Translations under genes and position numbers: made by a program
In this document: positions 51,678-61,295 of the stretch, piece by piece
Numbering within the stretch: position 1 is the first letter of the stretch
How the letters are laid out: every line of letters starts with the position of its first letter
The notes under the pieces: generated by a model
Seen by the model: the letters and a program-made list of their open reading frames with translations, nothing else
Database searches by the model: none
Told to the model about the DNA's origin: nothing
Assembly (NCBI RefSeq): GCF_014694455.1
Contig: NZ_JAAUWT010000004.1
Location: 248,001 to 312,000, forward strand
Length of the DNA stretch: 64,000 bases
Direction: 5' to 3'
From: Vibrio sp. S9_S30
GTDB taxonomy: Bacteria; Pseudomonadota; Gammaproteobacteria; Enterobacterales; Vibrionaceae

Positions 51678-51791
51678 TCAGGTTAACGCAATAGCCCGCG
51701 TAGGTTTTAACCACACACGCCACCACGAAGCAACGGCAACATTGTCTGCTGTTACTTTGTCGTTATGTTGTGAGTTAATTTCCTGTAACAT
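51678..51791 (-). CDS. trpL: trp operon leader peptide
   Basis: A 37-residue peptide on the minus strand, ATG at 51791 and TGA at 51678-51680. It has three Trp codons in the run SWWRVWLKPTRA about two thirds through, placed so that a ribosome stalled for lack of Trp-tRNA leaves the antiterminator (GCGGGCTAT with ATAGCCCGC) free to form. It lies 22 bases upstream of the attenuator hairpin. This is the usual vibrio-type leader, longer than the 14 residues of E. coli. Confidence 0.95.
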   Translation of the reverse strand: MLQEINSQHNDKVTADNVAVASWWRVWLKPTRAIALT

Positions 51792-51821
51792 GAGCAACCT
51801 TAATGCGTAATCCATCATAGT

Positions 51822-51855
51822 GTACTAGTTAACTAGTGCAAGGGAAAAAAGTCAA
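51822..51855 (-). promoter_or_regulatory. trp promoter and TrpR operator
   Basis: Minus strand -35 TTGACT (51850-51855), 17-base spacer, -10 TTAACT (51827-51832). The -10 lies inside the palindrome ACTAGTTAACTAGT (51824-51837), almost the same as the E. coli trp operator, so TrpR binding would block the polymerase. Confidence 0.93.
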
Positions 51856-51863
51856 GCACAAAT

Positions 51864-52739
51864 ATGAAAATAGATCTTCATAGCCATACCACCGCATCGG
51901 ATGGAAGGCTGTCACCTTCACAATTGGTAGACAGAGCCATCGAATTTGGACTGCATACCCTTGCAATCACCGATCACGATACGGTTGACGGTTTGCCTAT
52001 TGCACATGAGTACATTCGAGAAAATGCTTTACCACTCACGTTGATTGACGGGATTGAAATATCAACGGTTTGGCAAAACAAAGACATTCATATTGTCGGC
52101 TTAGGTGTAAACAGAGAACACGCCGCTCTCCAAACATTGATCGACGAGCAAAAGCAGAGAAGGGTTGAACGCTCTGAATTGATGGCACAAAGACTGGAAA
52201 AAGTTACCCAAGAAGGGGTGTTAGCAGGCGTAAGAGCCATCGCTGGAGACGCACCACTAACGCGAGCTCATTTTGCGAAATGGTTAGTGGATAACGGCTA
52301 CGCGAAAAACATGCAGCAAGTATTCAAAAAATACCTTACACGCAACAATCCGGGGTATGTCCCGCCTGTTTGGTGCTCAATTTCCGAAGCGGTTGATGTT
52401 ATTCATCAAGCCGGCGGGCAAGCGGTTCTGGCACATCCAGGACGATACCAGTTGACGGCGAAATGGATAAAGCGCTTAATTACCGCGTTTTGCGAAGTAG
52501 GCGGTGACGCCATGGAAGTGGCTCAACCGCGACAGGCGCAACAAGAGCGACGCAATCTTGCAGATTATGCTATACAATACAAACTATTAGCTTCCCAAGG
52601 ATCTGACTTCCATTACCCCTCACCGTGGATGGAGCTGGGAAGAAATTTATGGCTGCCCGCTGGCGTTGAGCCAGTATGGAAAGACTGGGGACTCACCCCA
52701 CACTCAAGAGCCGAAGAGCTCGTAAGCGAGGAAAATTAA
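51864..52739 (+). CDS. rnm: PHP-domain 5'-3' exoribonuclease (RNase AM, YciV/TrpH)
   Basis: A 291-residue PHP-fold metal hydrolase. [32 protein letters not shown] and GSDFHYPS carry the metal-binding His, Asp and Glu. In E. coli the homologue removes nucleotides from the 5' end of rRNA precursors and short oligomers and lies next to trpL. Divergent from the trp operon; followed by yciO with a one-base overlap. No strong ribosome site before its ATG. Confidence 0.93.
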   Translation: MKIDLHSHTTASDGRLSPSQLVDRAIEFGLHTLAITDHDTVDGLPIAHEYIRENALPLTLIDGIEISTVWQNKDIHIVGLGVNREHAALQTLIDEQKQRRVERSELMAQRLEKVTQEGVLAGVRAIAGDAPLTRAHFAKWLVDNGYAKNMQQVFKKYLTRNNPGYVPPVWCSISEAVDVIHQAGGQAVLAHPGRYQLTAKWIKRLITAFCEVGGDAMEVAQPRQAQQERRNLADYAIQYKLLASQGSDFHYPSPWMELGRNLWLPAGVEPVWKDWGLTPHSRAEELVSEEN

Positions 52740-53359
52740 TGAGCCAATTTTTTTACATTCATCCTGACAACCCGCAAGCACGTTTAATTACTCAAACGGT
52801 TGCCATCATTCGCAATGGCGGTGTTGTCGTGTACCCAACCGATTCTGGCTATGCCCTTGGGTGCCAGCTTGAAAATAAGCAAGCGCTGGATCGTATCTGT
52901 CGAATCCGAAAACTGGACGACAAACATAATTTTACGTTGTTGTGCCGTGACCTGTCAGAGCTATCACTTTACGCCAGAGTTGATAATACGGCCTTTCGAC
53001 TTTTGAAAAGCAATACTCCTGGTCCTTTCACGTTTATTTTCAAGGGCACCAAAGAAGTACCTCGCCGCTTGATGAATTCAAAGAAAAAAACCATTGGTAT
53101 CCGTGTTCCAGACAATGTGATTGCATTAGAGCTGTTAGAAGCGCTAGGGGAACCTTTAATGTCGACAACATTGATTTTGCCGGGAAGCGACGTGGCAGAA
53201 TCGGATCCTGAAGACATCCGCGATAAGCTAGAACACGTTGTAGATGTAATTCTCAGTGGTGGCTATCTGGGCGAGCAACCCACGACGGTGATTGATTTTA
53301 GCGACGGCGACCCTGTTATTGCTCGTATTGGTGCGGGCGATCCGACGGCATTTGAGTAA
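52739..53359 (+). CDS. yciO: YciO (Sua5/YrdC-type fold) protein
   Basis: A 206-residue member of the threonylcarbamoyl-AMP synthase family: GGVVVYPTDSGYALGCQ, KRKLDDKHN-like RIRKLDDKHNFTLLC, GPFTFIFKGTKEVPRRL, TIGIRVPDN and a C-terminal TTVIDFSDGDPVIARIGAGD. YciO is a paralogue of TsaC with weak such activity. Starts within the rnm stop (TAATG), so the two are co-translated. Confidence 0.93.
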   Translation: MSQFFYIHPDNPQARLITQTVAIIRNGGVVVYPTDSGYALGCQLENKQALDRICRIRKLDDKHNFTLLCRDLSELSLYARVDNTAFRLLKSNTPGPFTFIFKGTKEVPRRLMNSKKKTIGIRVPDNVIALELLEALGEPLMSTTLILPGSDVAESDPEDIRDKLEHVVDVILSGGYLGEQPTTVIDFSDGDPVIARIGAGDPTAFE

Positions 53360-53487
53360 GAAACCATTTCGTAAGGGAAACGGCCTCTAGATTTTTATGG
53401 TGGATTTCTGCGATAATACGCGCCCACCAAATCGGTGGCATCAAATTTTGCACTCGACGTCTGTGAAGGCGACACATAGGTAGATAA

Positions 53488-54414
53488 ATGAGCGAAAAGT
53501 TACAGAAAATTTTAGCGCGTGCTGGGCATGGTTCACGTCGTGAGATCGAAGCGTTAATCAAAGCTGGGCGTGTTAGCGTGAACGGTATCGTTGCTAAACT
53601 TGGCGAACGCTTGGAAGATGAAAATGCGGTAGTGCGCATTGACGGACATAACGTATCCGTAAAAGCATCGGAAGAAGTGGTTTGTCGTGTACTAGCCTAC
53701 TACAAACCGGAAGGTGAGCTTTGTACTCGCCACGACCCTGAAGGTCGCCGTACGGTATTTGACCGTTTACCTAAAATTCAAGGTGCTCGCTGGGTGTCGG
53801 TTGGTCGTCTTGATGCCAATACCTCTGGTTTGTTGTTATTTACTACAGATGGTGAGTTAGCCAATCGATTGATGCACCCCTCTCGTCAGGTTGATCGTGA
53901 ATACCTTGTTCGCGTATTTGGTGAAGTCACCGAAAAAATGATTCAGAACTTGGTGCGTGGCGTAAAGCTTGATGACGGTATGGCTCGCTTTGAAGATGTC
54001 GTATACGCTGGCGGTGAAGGTATGAACCACACTTTCTACGTCGTCATCAATGAAGGTCGTAACCGTGAAGTTCGTCGTTTATGGGAATCTCAAGGACCAA
54101 CCGTTAGCCGACTTAAGCGTGTTCGTTACGGTGATATTTTCTTAGATAAGAAATTGCCTCGTGGCGGTTGGATGGAGTTAGAGCTGAAAGAAGTCAACTA
54201 CTTGAGAGAAATGGTAGAGCTTCAACCAGAGAAAACCTCCTTGATTGATCCACATAACTCATCTCGTAACCGTGATCGCTCACGTAGTCAGAAAATTCGA
54301 CGTGCGGTGAAGCGTCACGAAGAGCGTGTGAGTAAGCCCGCAGGCAGAAGCAACCAGCGACGTAAGCCTGGAAAGCCAGTGAAGCCAACAAAATCGACTC
54401 ACCGCCAAGGTTAA
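53488..54414 (+). CDS. rluB: 23S rRNA pseudouridine(2605) synthase
   Basis: A 308-residue enzyme. N-terminal S4 RNA-binding domain ([31 protein letters not shown]), then the RsuA/RluB catalytic domain with [23 protein letters not shown], containing the catalytic Asp, and [10 protein letters not shown]. The C-terminal 65 residues are basic and unfolded ([17 protein letters not shown]), as usual in vibrio RluB. Makes pseudouridine in helix 89 region of 23S rRNA. The yciO-rluB gap of 128 bases probably has its own promoter. Confidence 0.95.
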   Translation: MSEKLQKILARAGHGSRREIEALIKAGRVSVNGIVAKLGERLEDENAVVRIDGHNVSVKASEEVVCRVLAYYKPEGELCTRHDPEGRRTVFDRLPKIQGARWVSVGRLDANTSGLLLFTTDGELANRLMHPSRQVDREYLVRVFGEVTEKMIQNLVRGVKLDDGMARFEDVVYAGGEGMNHTFYVVINEGRNREVRRLWESQGPTVSRLKRVRYGDIFLDKKLPRGGWMELELKEVNYLREMVELQPEKTSLIDPHNSSRNRDRSRSQKIRRAVKRHEERVSKPAGRSNQRRKPGKPVKPTKSTHRQG

Positions 54415-54436
54415 GCCTCGGTTGCAATGAATGTTT

Positions 54437-54466
54437 AGCCTCGCCACTGTGCGAGGCTTTTCTTTG
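54437..54466 (+). terminator. rluB terminator
   Basis: AGCCTCGC (54437-54444), loop CACTGT, GCGAGGCT (54451-54458), then TTTCTTTG. Separates rluB from the convergent catabolic operon. Confidence 0.9.
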
Positions 54467-54502
54467 TCTTGTCTAAAAGGGAGATTTTGATAAAACAGGT
54501 CG

Positions 54503-55219
54503 TCATAATTTTGGGGAAGCGTCTAAGGTCGTGCGCGTCGCTTGTTTTAGATCATTTAAGGCATTTTCCAGCAGAGACGACATTAAATCACTCGCCAGTG
54601 GACCATTGCCAGCCACAATCGCGTCGTACACCTTTTTGTGTTCCTCTACCCACGATTCGTCATCCAGATCTTGTTGAGCAAGTCGAAAGGTATGCTGTAG
54701 CACCACGGATATCATGTCACCAAGAGAACGATAAAACCGATTTCCGGTTGCATCGAGAATGGCGCAATGAAAGGCTAGGTCATGTCTTACTCTGTCTTCG
54801 TCATCCAAATATAACGTCATGCCTTGTAATGTACGACGCATCGCAATGTCGTCGTCTTTTGAAAATCGGCTCGCGGCTAAGTAAGCGGCTCTAGGCTCAA
54901 AGGCCAATCTCAAATCGTAAAGTTCAACGATTAAATCGCTATTCAACGAGCTTTTCACCACCCAAGAGAGCACTTCACTGTCGAGCATGTGCCATTCTGA
55001 GGTAGGGCGAACCCTTAACCCCAACCTTGGCACAGACTCCACCATGCCTTTGCCATTCAATACCTTAATGGCTTCTCGGACGGCGGTTCTTGAAACTTTG
55101 AACTCTTCAATAAGATCTTGCTCATTTCCAAACATTACGCCCGGAGGGTAACGACCACTTACAACACGTTGGCCAATTTCGGTCGCGACGTGCTCATGTA
55201 AAAACTGCTTTTTGGTCAA
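54503..55219 (-). CDS. FadR-type GntR regulator with FCD domain
   Basis: A 238-residue regulator: winged helix (about 10-75) with GNEQDLIEEFKVSRTAVREAIKVL and FCD domain (about 95-225) with RVRHDLAFHCAILDATGN and EEHKKVYDAIVAGN supplying the metal Asp and His residues. Last gene of the minus-strand sugar operon, 12 bases after the SDR gene. Likely controls that operon by binding the palindromes at 63739-63821 ahead of its first gene. Confidence 0.9.
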   Translation of the reverse strand: MTKKQFLHEHVATEIGQRVVSGRYPPGVMFGNEQDLIEEFKVSRTAVREAIKVLNGKGMVESVPRLGLRVRPTSEWHMLDSEVLSWVVKSSLNSDLIVELYDLRLAFEPRAAYLAASRFSKDDDIAMRRTLQGMTLYLDDEDRVRHDLAFHCAILDATGNRFYRSLGDMISVVLQHTFRLAQQDLDDESWVEEHKKVYDAIVAGNGPLASDLMSSLLENALNDLKQATRTTLDASPKL

Positions 55220-55231
55220 TGTCTTGTTATC

Positions 55232-55975
55232 CTAAGTTCGTCCACCATCGATTACCAGAGACTGCCCTGTTATCATTGCTGAGGTGGTTGATGCTAAAAA
55301 CAAAGCGGCATTGGCAATGTCTTGTGGTGTCACCATTTGCTTTATGCATTGGTTTTTCAGCCACTCTTTTTCCAACTCTTCGGTGAGCCAGAGTCGCTTT
55401 TGTTTGTTTGTCGCTACCCAGCCGAGGGTGAGGGTATTGACTCGTATGTTCCATTCTCCAAGTTCACGTGCAAGGGATTTTGTGAGTCCGTGAATCGCTG
55501 CCTTGGCGGTAGAATAGGCAGGATACCCCGAAATCCCAAGCAAGTGGCTGATTGACGACAGGTTAATGATGCTGCCTCCGGTTATTTTCATTCTTTCTTG
55601 TACATGCTGTGCACTGTAAAAGTAAGATCGAAGGTTAACGTTCATGAGGTTGTCCCAATCGGAAACGGTTAAGTTAGACAATAAGTGTCGTTGGTCATTG
55701 GCAACATTGTTGATCAGCACATTTACCGGTCCAAACGAGGTTTCCAGTTTGGAAATGGCTTCTTTCATCGCGGATACGTCGCCAATATCGACGCAAGCAA
55801 ATCGACCCTGTTTGAGTTCGTGCTGAAGCGCATTACCCGCTTCCATATTAATGTCTAAGTAGCTGACTTTGCAGCGTTGCTGGTCAAAAGCCAACGTTAA
55901 TGCACGTCCGATCCCTGTTGCTCCTCCGGTGATCAAAACGTGTTTGCCTTTTAAATCAGGGTAGTCAACCGTCAT
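55232..55975 (-). CDS. Short-chain dehydrogenase (sugar dehydrogenase-like)
   Basis: A 247-residue classical SDR. LITGGATGIG cofactor motif, NNVAND in place of the usual NNAG, catalytic Ser in LSSISH and YSTAK. Resembles SDRs that oxidise L-arabinose, D-xylose or galactose to lactones. Start overlaps the GMC gene stop by four bases. In this operon it may make the acid that the IlvD/Edd-type dehydratase uses, perhaps after spontaneous lactone opening, as no lactonase gene is present. Confidence 0.86.
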   Translation of the reverse strand: MTVDYPDLKGKHVLITGGATGIGRALTLAFDQQRCKVSYLDINMEAGNALQHELKQGRFACVDIGDVSAMKEAISKLETSFGPVNVLINNVANDQRHLLSNLTVSDWDNLMNVNLRSYFYSAQHVQERMKITGGSIINLSSISHLLGISGYPAYSTAKAAIHGLTKSLARELGEWNIRVNTLTLGWVATNKQKRLWLTEELEKEWLKNQCIKQMVTPQDIANAALFLASTTSAMITGQSLVIDGGRT

Positions 55976-57582
55976 GATGAACTCCTTGCTGATCCGCCCA
56001 TCATTCGGTCAATCGCGTAATCCGCTATCATCATGGCAGGGGCATTCGTATTCGCGCTAATGATTATTGGCATAATTGATACGTCGATCACTCGCAAGTT
56101 TTTTACACCGAACACGCGAAGGTGGCTGTCTACTACGGCTGCTTCATCCGTTTCCACCCCCATTTTGCATGTGCCGACTGGGTGATAGTTCGTTTTAACG
56201 GTTCGTTTACAGTGCGCGATGATGTCCTCATCCGACACACAGTTTGGACCGGGGAAAATTTCCTCTTTCACAGCGTCACAAAGAGGTGGTCTTTTGAGTA
56301 ACTCCCGTGAATATTTAAAGCCAGCGACTTGCACAGCCATATCATCAGGATGGCTGAGGTAATTGGAATGGACGATGGGTTTGTCATGCGGGTGTTTAGA
56401 AGCGAGTTGAACCCTACCACGAGACTTAGGACGAATGACGCACGCATTAAAAGTAGCGCCGTGCGTGGGTTCGACATCCATCACATCTCTGTCTAAATAT
56501 ACGGTTGGTACACAATAGTGTTGAATGGTGGGTCTGGCTTCAGGAGTGATGGGGTTGATGAAGGAACAAGCTTCGCACCCATTGCTGGCAACGGGTCCAT
56601 TGCCCAGCAGCAAAAACTGCAGACCATTTTTGAGCATCTTTAGCCCTGTATCTTCACCAAAATACCCCAGCTTTTCTTTGGTTGAGACAACAACGGGAAC
56701 TTCATGGTGATCTTGCAGATTTTGTCCAACCCCAGGAAGATGGTGCACCACATCAATATCGTGTTCGGTTAGGTGCTGTTTGTCTCCCACACCCGATAGC
56801 ATTAATAGCTGTGGCGTCACTATGGCCCCTGCGGCCAACAACACCTCTTTCTTGGCTTTGACTGTGTAGGTTTGCCCTTTATATTGATACTCCACTCCAA
56901 TGGCTGTTTTATCCAAGAAGAGAACTCGCGTCACCTTAGCACCAAGTCGTAATTCAAATTTTTTCTCGTGTTTAATGTCAGAAAGGAACGCTTTTGATGC
57001 GGAGCAACGTTGACCTTTGTACGTTGTGGTTTGCATGAGCCCCGTACCAAATTGATCGCCTTTATTGAAATCCAGTGTCAGGGGAACATCCATGGCTTGC
57101 ATGGTTTGCAGATACAAAAAGCTCATGTCGCAGACTTGAACAGGATCCGATACCTTCAGTGGCCCATCTATACCGTGTAGGTCGTTATTAAGGCGTTGGT
57201 TCCCCTCTTGCTGAATGTAGTAGGGGAGAACGTCTTGATAGCTCCAGCCATCGCCTTCAACAGCCTGATGCCAACATCTGTAGTCCTCTTCACATCCACG
57301 CATGTAGACCATTGCGTTCACCGTGCTGCCTCCGCCAAGCACGTTACCTTGTGGGATATCGTGTACGCGTTCGTTAAGTTGTGGCTGCGGTTGGGTATGA
57401 TGAAAAGTCAGGTATTTGGAACCTGATAACATTTTAATAAAACCAGCAGGCATGCTAAAAAGTGGGTGATGATCTGGGTAGCCTGCTTCTAGCATTAATA
57501 CGCTTGCACCGTACTTTTTCACCAAGCGATTGGCTGCGACACAAGCCGAGCTGCCTCCGCCAACAATAATGTAATCCGTCAC
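55972..57582 (-). CDS. GMC-family FAD oxidoreductase (choline-dehydrogenase-like)
   Basis: A 536-residue flavoprotein. N-terminal FAD motif IIVGGGSSACVAANRLVKKYGASVLMLEAG (shown in part), GGSTVNAMVYMRG, and the C-terminal catalytic NYHPVGTCKMG and ANTNAPAMMIAD. The family oxidises alcohols or sugars at C1, passing electrons to quinone or a carrier. No signal peptide, so cytosolic or membrane-attached. It follows the dehydratase gene after 46 bases. Confidence 0.9.
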   Translation of the reverse strand: MTDYIIVGGGSSACVAANRLVKKYGASVLMLEAGYPDHHPLFSMPAGFIKMLSGSKYLTFHHTQPQPQLNERVHDIPQGNVLGGGSTVNAMVYMRGCEEDYRCWHQAVEGDGWSYQDVLPYYIQQEGNQRLNNDLHGIDGPLKVSDPVQVCDMSFLYLQTMQAMDVPLTLDFNKGDQFGTGLMQTTTYKGQRCSASKAFLSDIKHEKKFELRLGAKVTRVLFLDKTAIGVEYQYKGQTYTVKAKKEVLLAAGAIVTPQLLMLSGVGDKQHLTEHDIDVVHHLPGVGQNLQDHHEVPVVVSTKEKLGYFGEDTGLKMLKNGLQFLLLGNGPVASNGCEACSFINPITPEARPTIQHYCVPTVYLDRDVMDVEPTHGATFNACVIRPKSRGRVQLASKHPHDKPIVHSNYLSHPDDMAVQVAGFKYSRELLKRPPLCDAVKEEIFPGPNCVSDEDIIAHCKRTVKTNYHPVGTCKMGVETDEAAVVDSHLRVFGVKNLRVIDVSIMPIIISANTNAPAMMIADYAIDRMMGGSARSSS

Positions 57583-57628
57583 GCTTTCTCTCCTAATGGC
57601 TTACTTTCGTATGACCAACATTTCCTAA

Positions 57629-59341
57629 TTAATGGCTTTCCCTTGGCACCTCTGCGCCGCGACATCCCAATAAAAAGTCTAAATCCGCCCCCTGATCCGC
57701 TTGCAAAACATGGTCGATATACAATTTTTGATAACCACTGGTTATCAGGCTAGGTTCAATAACCTGACGTTCTCGACGCTTTTGCAAATCCTCATCCGAC
57801 ACTTCTAGATGCAGGGTGCGTTGTTCGACATTCAGTTCAATGATGTCTCCGTCTTCCACTAATCCTATAGCGCCACCAGCCGACGATTCTGGCACTACAT
57901 GCAGTACTACCGTGCCGAACGCTGTGCCACTCATTCTTGCGTCCGAAATTCGAACCATATCTCTTACACCTTGTTCCAGAAGTTTTTTAGGCAAAGGTAA
58001 ATTGCCCACTTCTGCCATGCCAGGATAGCCTTTTGGTCCGGCGCCTTTTAGCACCAGAATGGCGTCTTTATCGATCTTCAGATCAGGTGAGTCGATTCGA
58101 TTTTTGAAATCTTCAATACTCGAGAAGGTGACAGCTTTGCCACGGTGATTCATCAATTCTGGTGTGGCAGCAGACGGCTTTAGTACGGCGCCTCCGGGGG
58201 CTAAGTTGCCCTTCAAAATGGCGATGCCCCCTTGCTCAACGAGAGGGCGATGTAATGGGCGAATGACCTCATCGTTGTAGCATTGTGCCGATTCAATATT
58301 GTGTTTCAATGCCTCGCCCGTTACGGTCATAACCTCTAAATTCAACGAGGTTTCAATGCGTTTCATTACCGCAGGGACACCGCCAGCGTAGCAAAAATCT
58401 TCCATAAGAAAGCGACCGCTCGGCAAGCAGTCGACCAAGGTAGGAATGTCGCGACCATATTCGTCCCAGTCTTGGAGAGTCAAGGGAACCTCGGCGCGTC
58501 CTGCAATCGCGAGCAAATGTATAACGGCGTTGGTGGAGCCGCCAATGGCACCATTGACTCGAATTGCGTTTAAGAACGCGTCTCGAACTAACACCTGATT
58601 TAAGCACAAATTTTCTTCAACCAAGCCGACTATGCGCCTGCCTGAAAGCCGAGCAATTCGAGCTCGGTTGGCATCCACAGCAGGATAAGTGGCGTTGTAA
58701 GGCAAAGTGACACCAAGAGCTTCCGCCATGACGGCCATGGTTGACGCTGTGCCGACCGTATTGCAATGCCCAGCGGATCGAGACATGGCAGACTCCGCAT
58801 CCATAAAGGTGTTCACGTCGATCTTTCCTGCTCTGACGTCTTCTGAAAAACGCCAGACATCGGTGCCTGACCCGAGCGTTTCTCCGTGAAATCGACCATT
58901 TAACATTGGCCCACCAGACACCAAAATGGTCGGCAAATTGGCACTGGCTGCGCCCATTAATAGTGCAGGGGTGGTTTTGTCACAGCCCGCCATGAGCACG
59001 ACACCATCGATTGGGTTACCGCGAATTGATTCTTCGACGTCCATTGAAGCTAAGTTGCGAAACAGCATCGCAGTGGGGCGAAGGTTCGATTCACCACATG
59101 AAAATACGGGAAACTCTAATGGATAGCCGCCCGCTTCGAGCACGCCATTTTTTACTTCTTGAACCAGCTCTCGAAAATGCGCGTTACAAGGGGTGAGTTC
59201 GGAAAAAGTATTACAGATACCAATAACAGGGCGACCATCAAACATGTCGTCTGGTGCACCACGATTCTTCATCCAACTTCGATGAATGAACCCATCTTTA
59301 TCCATTGGTCCGAACCAAGCTTGGGATCGTCTCTTTTTCAT
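57629..59341 (-). CDS. IlvD/Edd-family sugar-acid dehydratase
   Basis: A 570-residue iron-sulfur dehydratase. Cysteines in NTFSELTPCNAHF, MAGCDKTTPALLMGA and SAGHCNTVGTASTM are the cluster ligands; GGSTNAVIHLLAIAGR and RMSGTAFGTVVLHV are family motifs. It is closest by eye to the arabonate/xylonate/galactonate branch with a 2Fe-2S cluster, not to IlvD itself. Converts a sugar acid to its 2-keto-3-deoxy form. Start overlaps the ATPase stop by four bases. Confidence 0.9.
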   Translation of the reverse strand: MKKRRSQAWFGPMDKDGFIHRSWMKNRGAPDDMFDGRPVIGICNTFSELTPCNAHFRELVQEVKNGVLEAGGYPLEFPVFSCGESNLRPTAMLFRNLASMDVEESIRGNPIDGVVLMAGCDKTTPALLMGAASANLPTILVSGGPMLNGRFHGETLGSGTDVWRFSEDVRAGKIDVNTFMDAESAMSRSAGHCNTVGTASTMAVMAEALGVTLPYNATYPAVDANRARIARLSGRRIVGLVEENLCLNQVLVRDAFLNAIRVNGAIGGSTNAVIHLLAIAGRAEVPLTLQDWDEYGRDIPTLVDCLPSGRFLMEDFCYAGGVPAVMKRIETSLNLEVMTVTGEALKHNIESAQCYNDEVIRPLHRPLVEQGGIAILKGNLAPGGAVLKPSAATPELMNHRGKAVTFSSIEDFKNRIDSPDLKIDKDAILVLKGAGPKGYPGMAEVGNLPLPKKLLEQGVRDMVRISDARMSGTAFGTVVLHVVPESSAGGAIGLVEDGDIIELNVEQRTLHLEVSDEDLQKRRERQVIEPSLITSGYQKLYIDHVLQADQGADLDFLLGCRGAEVPRESH

Positions 59342-60423
59342 GTTGTGGCTCCCAAGCTGTTGGTGTTAGCACTGCCACGTAGCCGTAACCCCGTATGGCT
59401 ATCGAAGTAAAGAATGCGTTCTGGATTGAGCTGAATATGGATATCCGTGTCCAAATCTGGTCGGAAATGCTTGTCGGCTTTTAAGGTGATGGATTGCTCA
59501 TCCACTTTACACACTACGAGTGTGGAATCTCCGGTGGGTTCTACAGCGTAGACGTTTCCTGTTAGATGACAGGGCTCGGTGGATAGGGTGCAATCTTCCG
59601 GTCTTATGCCTAACACCACGGCGGTGTTGTCTTCTATGCCATGCGCGGGCAGGTTTCCGGCGTTGGTTTGGAAAGATTGGTTTTGAATCCGACCTTGAAT
59701 TTGATTCATTGAAGGAGAACCTAAAAAGCCGGCGACAAACAGGTTAGCAGGGTTGTCGTAGACTTCATCAGGTGTACCAATTTGCTGAATTTCACCAGAA
59801 GACATAATGACCACTCGATCTGCCAAGGTCATGGCTTCAATTTGATCGTGGGTTACGTAGATCATGGTGACGGCCATTTCACGCTGTAACCGCTTGATCT
59901 CGGCTCGCATATCGACACGTAGCCGCGCGTCTAAGTTAGACAACGGTTCGTCCATCAAAAATACCGATGGGTTACGAACAATGGCTCGGGCAAGTGCAAC
60001 CCGCTGACGCTGGCCTCCCGATAGGGCTTTAGGTTTGCGGTCTAGGTATTCCAGCAACCCCACTTTTTCTGCTGCGTAGAGAGATTTTTGATAGCGAGTT
60101 GACTTATCCATGCCTGCGATTTTATGGGGATAGGCGATGTTATCTCTTACCGTCATGTGGGGGTAAAGCGCATAATTCTGAAACACCATGGCGATGTTCC
60201 TGTCTCGTGGTAGACGATCGGTCATATCAGTATCATCAAAGAGGATTTCACCGGATGTCGGCGTTTCCAGACCGGCGATCATTCTCATGGTTGTCGTTTT
60301 ACCGCACCCAGAAGGACCCAGCAGAACAATGAATTCCCCTTCCGCAATGTCTAAGTCGAACTGATTGACAGCCTTGACTCCAGACCACTCTTTTTTGACG
60401 GCATTTAACGAAACTTGTGTCAT
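59338..60423 (-). CDS. Sugar ABC transporter ATPase (UgpC/MalK type)
   Basis: A 361-residue ATPase. Walker A GPSGCGKTT, Q-loop FQNYALYPHM, signature LSGGQRQRVALARAI, Walker B VFLMDEPLSNLDARLR, VTHDQIEAM; TOBE part with LGIRPEDCTL. All motifs standard. Single ATPase of the third CUT1 importer; 17 bases after the MalG-type gene. Confidence 0.94.
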   Translation of the reverse strand: MTQVSLNAVKKEWSGVKAVNQFDLDIAEGEFIVLLGPSGCGKTTTMRMIAGLETPTSGEILFDDTDMTDRLPRDRNIAMVFQNYALYPHMTVRDNIAYPHKIAGMDKSTRYQKSLYAAEKVGLLEYLDRKPKALSGGQRQRVALARAIVRNPSVFLMDEPLSNLDARLRVDMRAEIKRLQREMAVTMIYVTHDQIEAMTLADRVVIMSSGEIQQIGTPDEVYDNPANLFVAGFLGSPSMNQIQGRIQNQSFQTNAGNLPAHGIEDNTAVVLGIRPEDCTLSTEPCHLTGNVYAVEPTGDSTLVVCKVDEQSITLKADKHFRPDLDTDIHIQLNPERILYFDSHTGLRLRGSANTNSLGATT

Positions 60424-60440
60424 CAGTAGCTCCTAAAACA

Positions 60441-61295
60441 TTAACGATATGACCCCATCGTCAGACCTATTAATAGGTGACGCTGGAAAATGACGATGAA
60501 AACAATGATTGGAACAATCATCAGTGCCGCAGACGCAGACAATTCTGCCCAGCGGATGGTTTGGTACCCAATAAAGCCGTAGAGACCAATTGGCACGGTT
60601 CGTACTTCGCTGTCCCCAAGCACGAGGGCAAAAAGAAACTCATTCCATGACAGTAAGAAAATTAAAATACCAACGGAAGCCAGCCCTGGTAGGGCAAGGG
60701 GTAACGTGATCCGAAAAAATGCACTGAAATACGTGTCTCCATCTAGGTAGGCGGCTTCCTCCAGCTCTACAGGTAATTCGGAAAAGAACCCCCGGAGTAA
60801 CCACACGACAATCGCCAAATTGAGCACGACATGCGCGATGATCAAACCGATGTGAGTATCCAAAAGTCCGAGTTGATAAAACAGAACAAAGAAAGGGATC
60901 AGCATGGCGACGGGAGGGGTCATTCGAGTACTCAATATCCAAAAGCCAAAATCCCCACGCCCTTTGAAATGGAAACGTGCAAGGATGTAAGCCGTTGGTG
61001 CGCCGATCAGCAAGCTCAGCACGGTTGAACCTGCGGCAACGATGGCGCTGTCGATGAAGAAACCCAAAATGGCCGGATTACTCAGTACTTTTTCAAAATT
61101 TTGCAGTGTGGGTTCAAACCAAAAACTTGGTGGGCGAGACATGGCTTGAATTGGGGTTTTCAACGAAGTTAAAAAAATCCAATACAGCGGAAATAGGCAC
61201 CAAAGAGCAAACAAATACAACAAAACACGACGCGCCCATAGGGAGCCAAAAAGGCGAACAATCATAGAACTGAGGATCATTTTGCGTTCTTTCAT
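60441..61295 (-). CDS. Sugar ABC transporter permease, MalG type
   Basis: A 284-residue membrane protein with six helices and EAA loop LEEAAYLDGDTYFSAFFRITLP. Start overlaps the MalF-type stop by four bases (ATGA). Short cytosolic N-terminus before the first helix. Confidence 0.92.
   Translation of the reverse strand: MKERKMILSSMIVRLFGSLWARRVLLYLFALWCLFPLYWIFLTSLKTPIQAMSRPPSFWFEPTLQNFEKVLSNPAILGFFIDSAIVAAGSTVLSLLIGAPTAYILARFHFKGRGDFGFWILSTRMTPPVAMLIPFFVLFYQLGLLDTHIGLIIAHVVLNLAIVVWLLRGFFSELPVELEEAAYLDGDTYFSAFFRITLPLALPGLASVGILIFLLSWNEFLFALVLGDSEVRTVPIGLYGFIGYQTIRWAELSASAALMIVPIIVFIVIFQRHLLIGLTMGSYR

Larger units (their letters stand above)
51504..51863 (-). promoter_or_regulatory. trp control region (promoter, operator, leader, attenuator)
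   Basis: This 360-base gap carries, read on the minus strand, the trp promoter and TrpR operator (51822-51855), trpL (51678-51791), an antiterminator pair (51691-51699 with 51650-51658, nine perfect pairs), the attenuator terminator (51632-51656), then about 128 bases to trpE. The divergent rnm promoter must lie in the same region. Confidence 0.9.
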
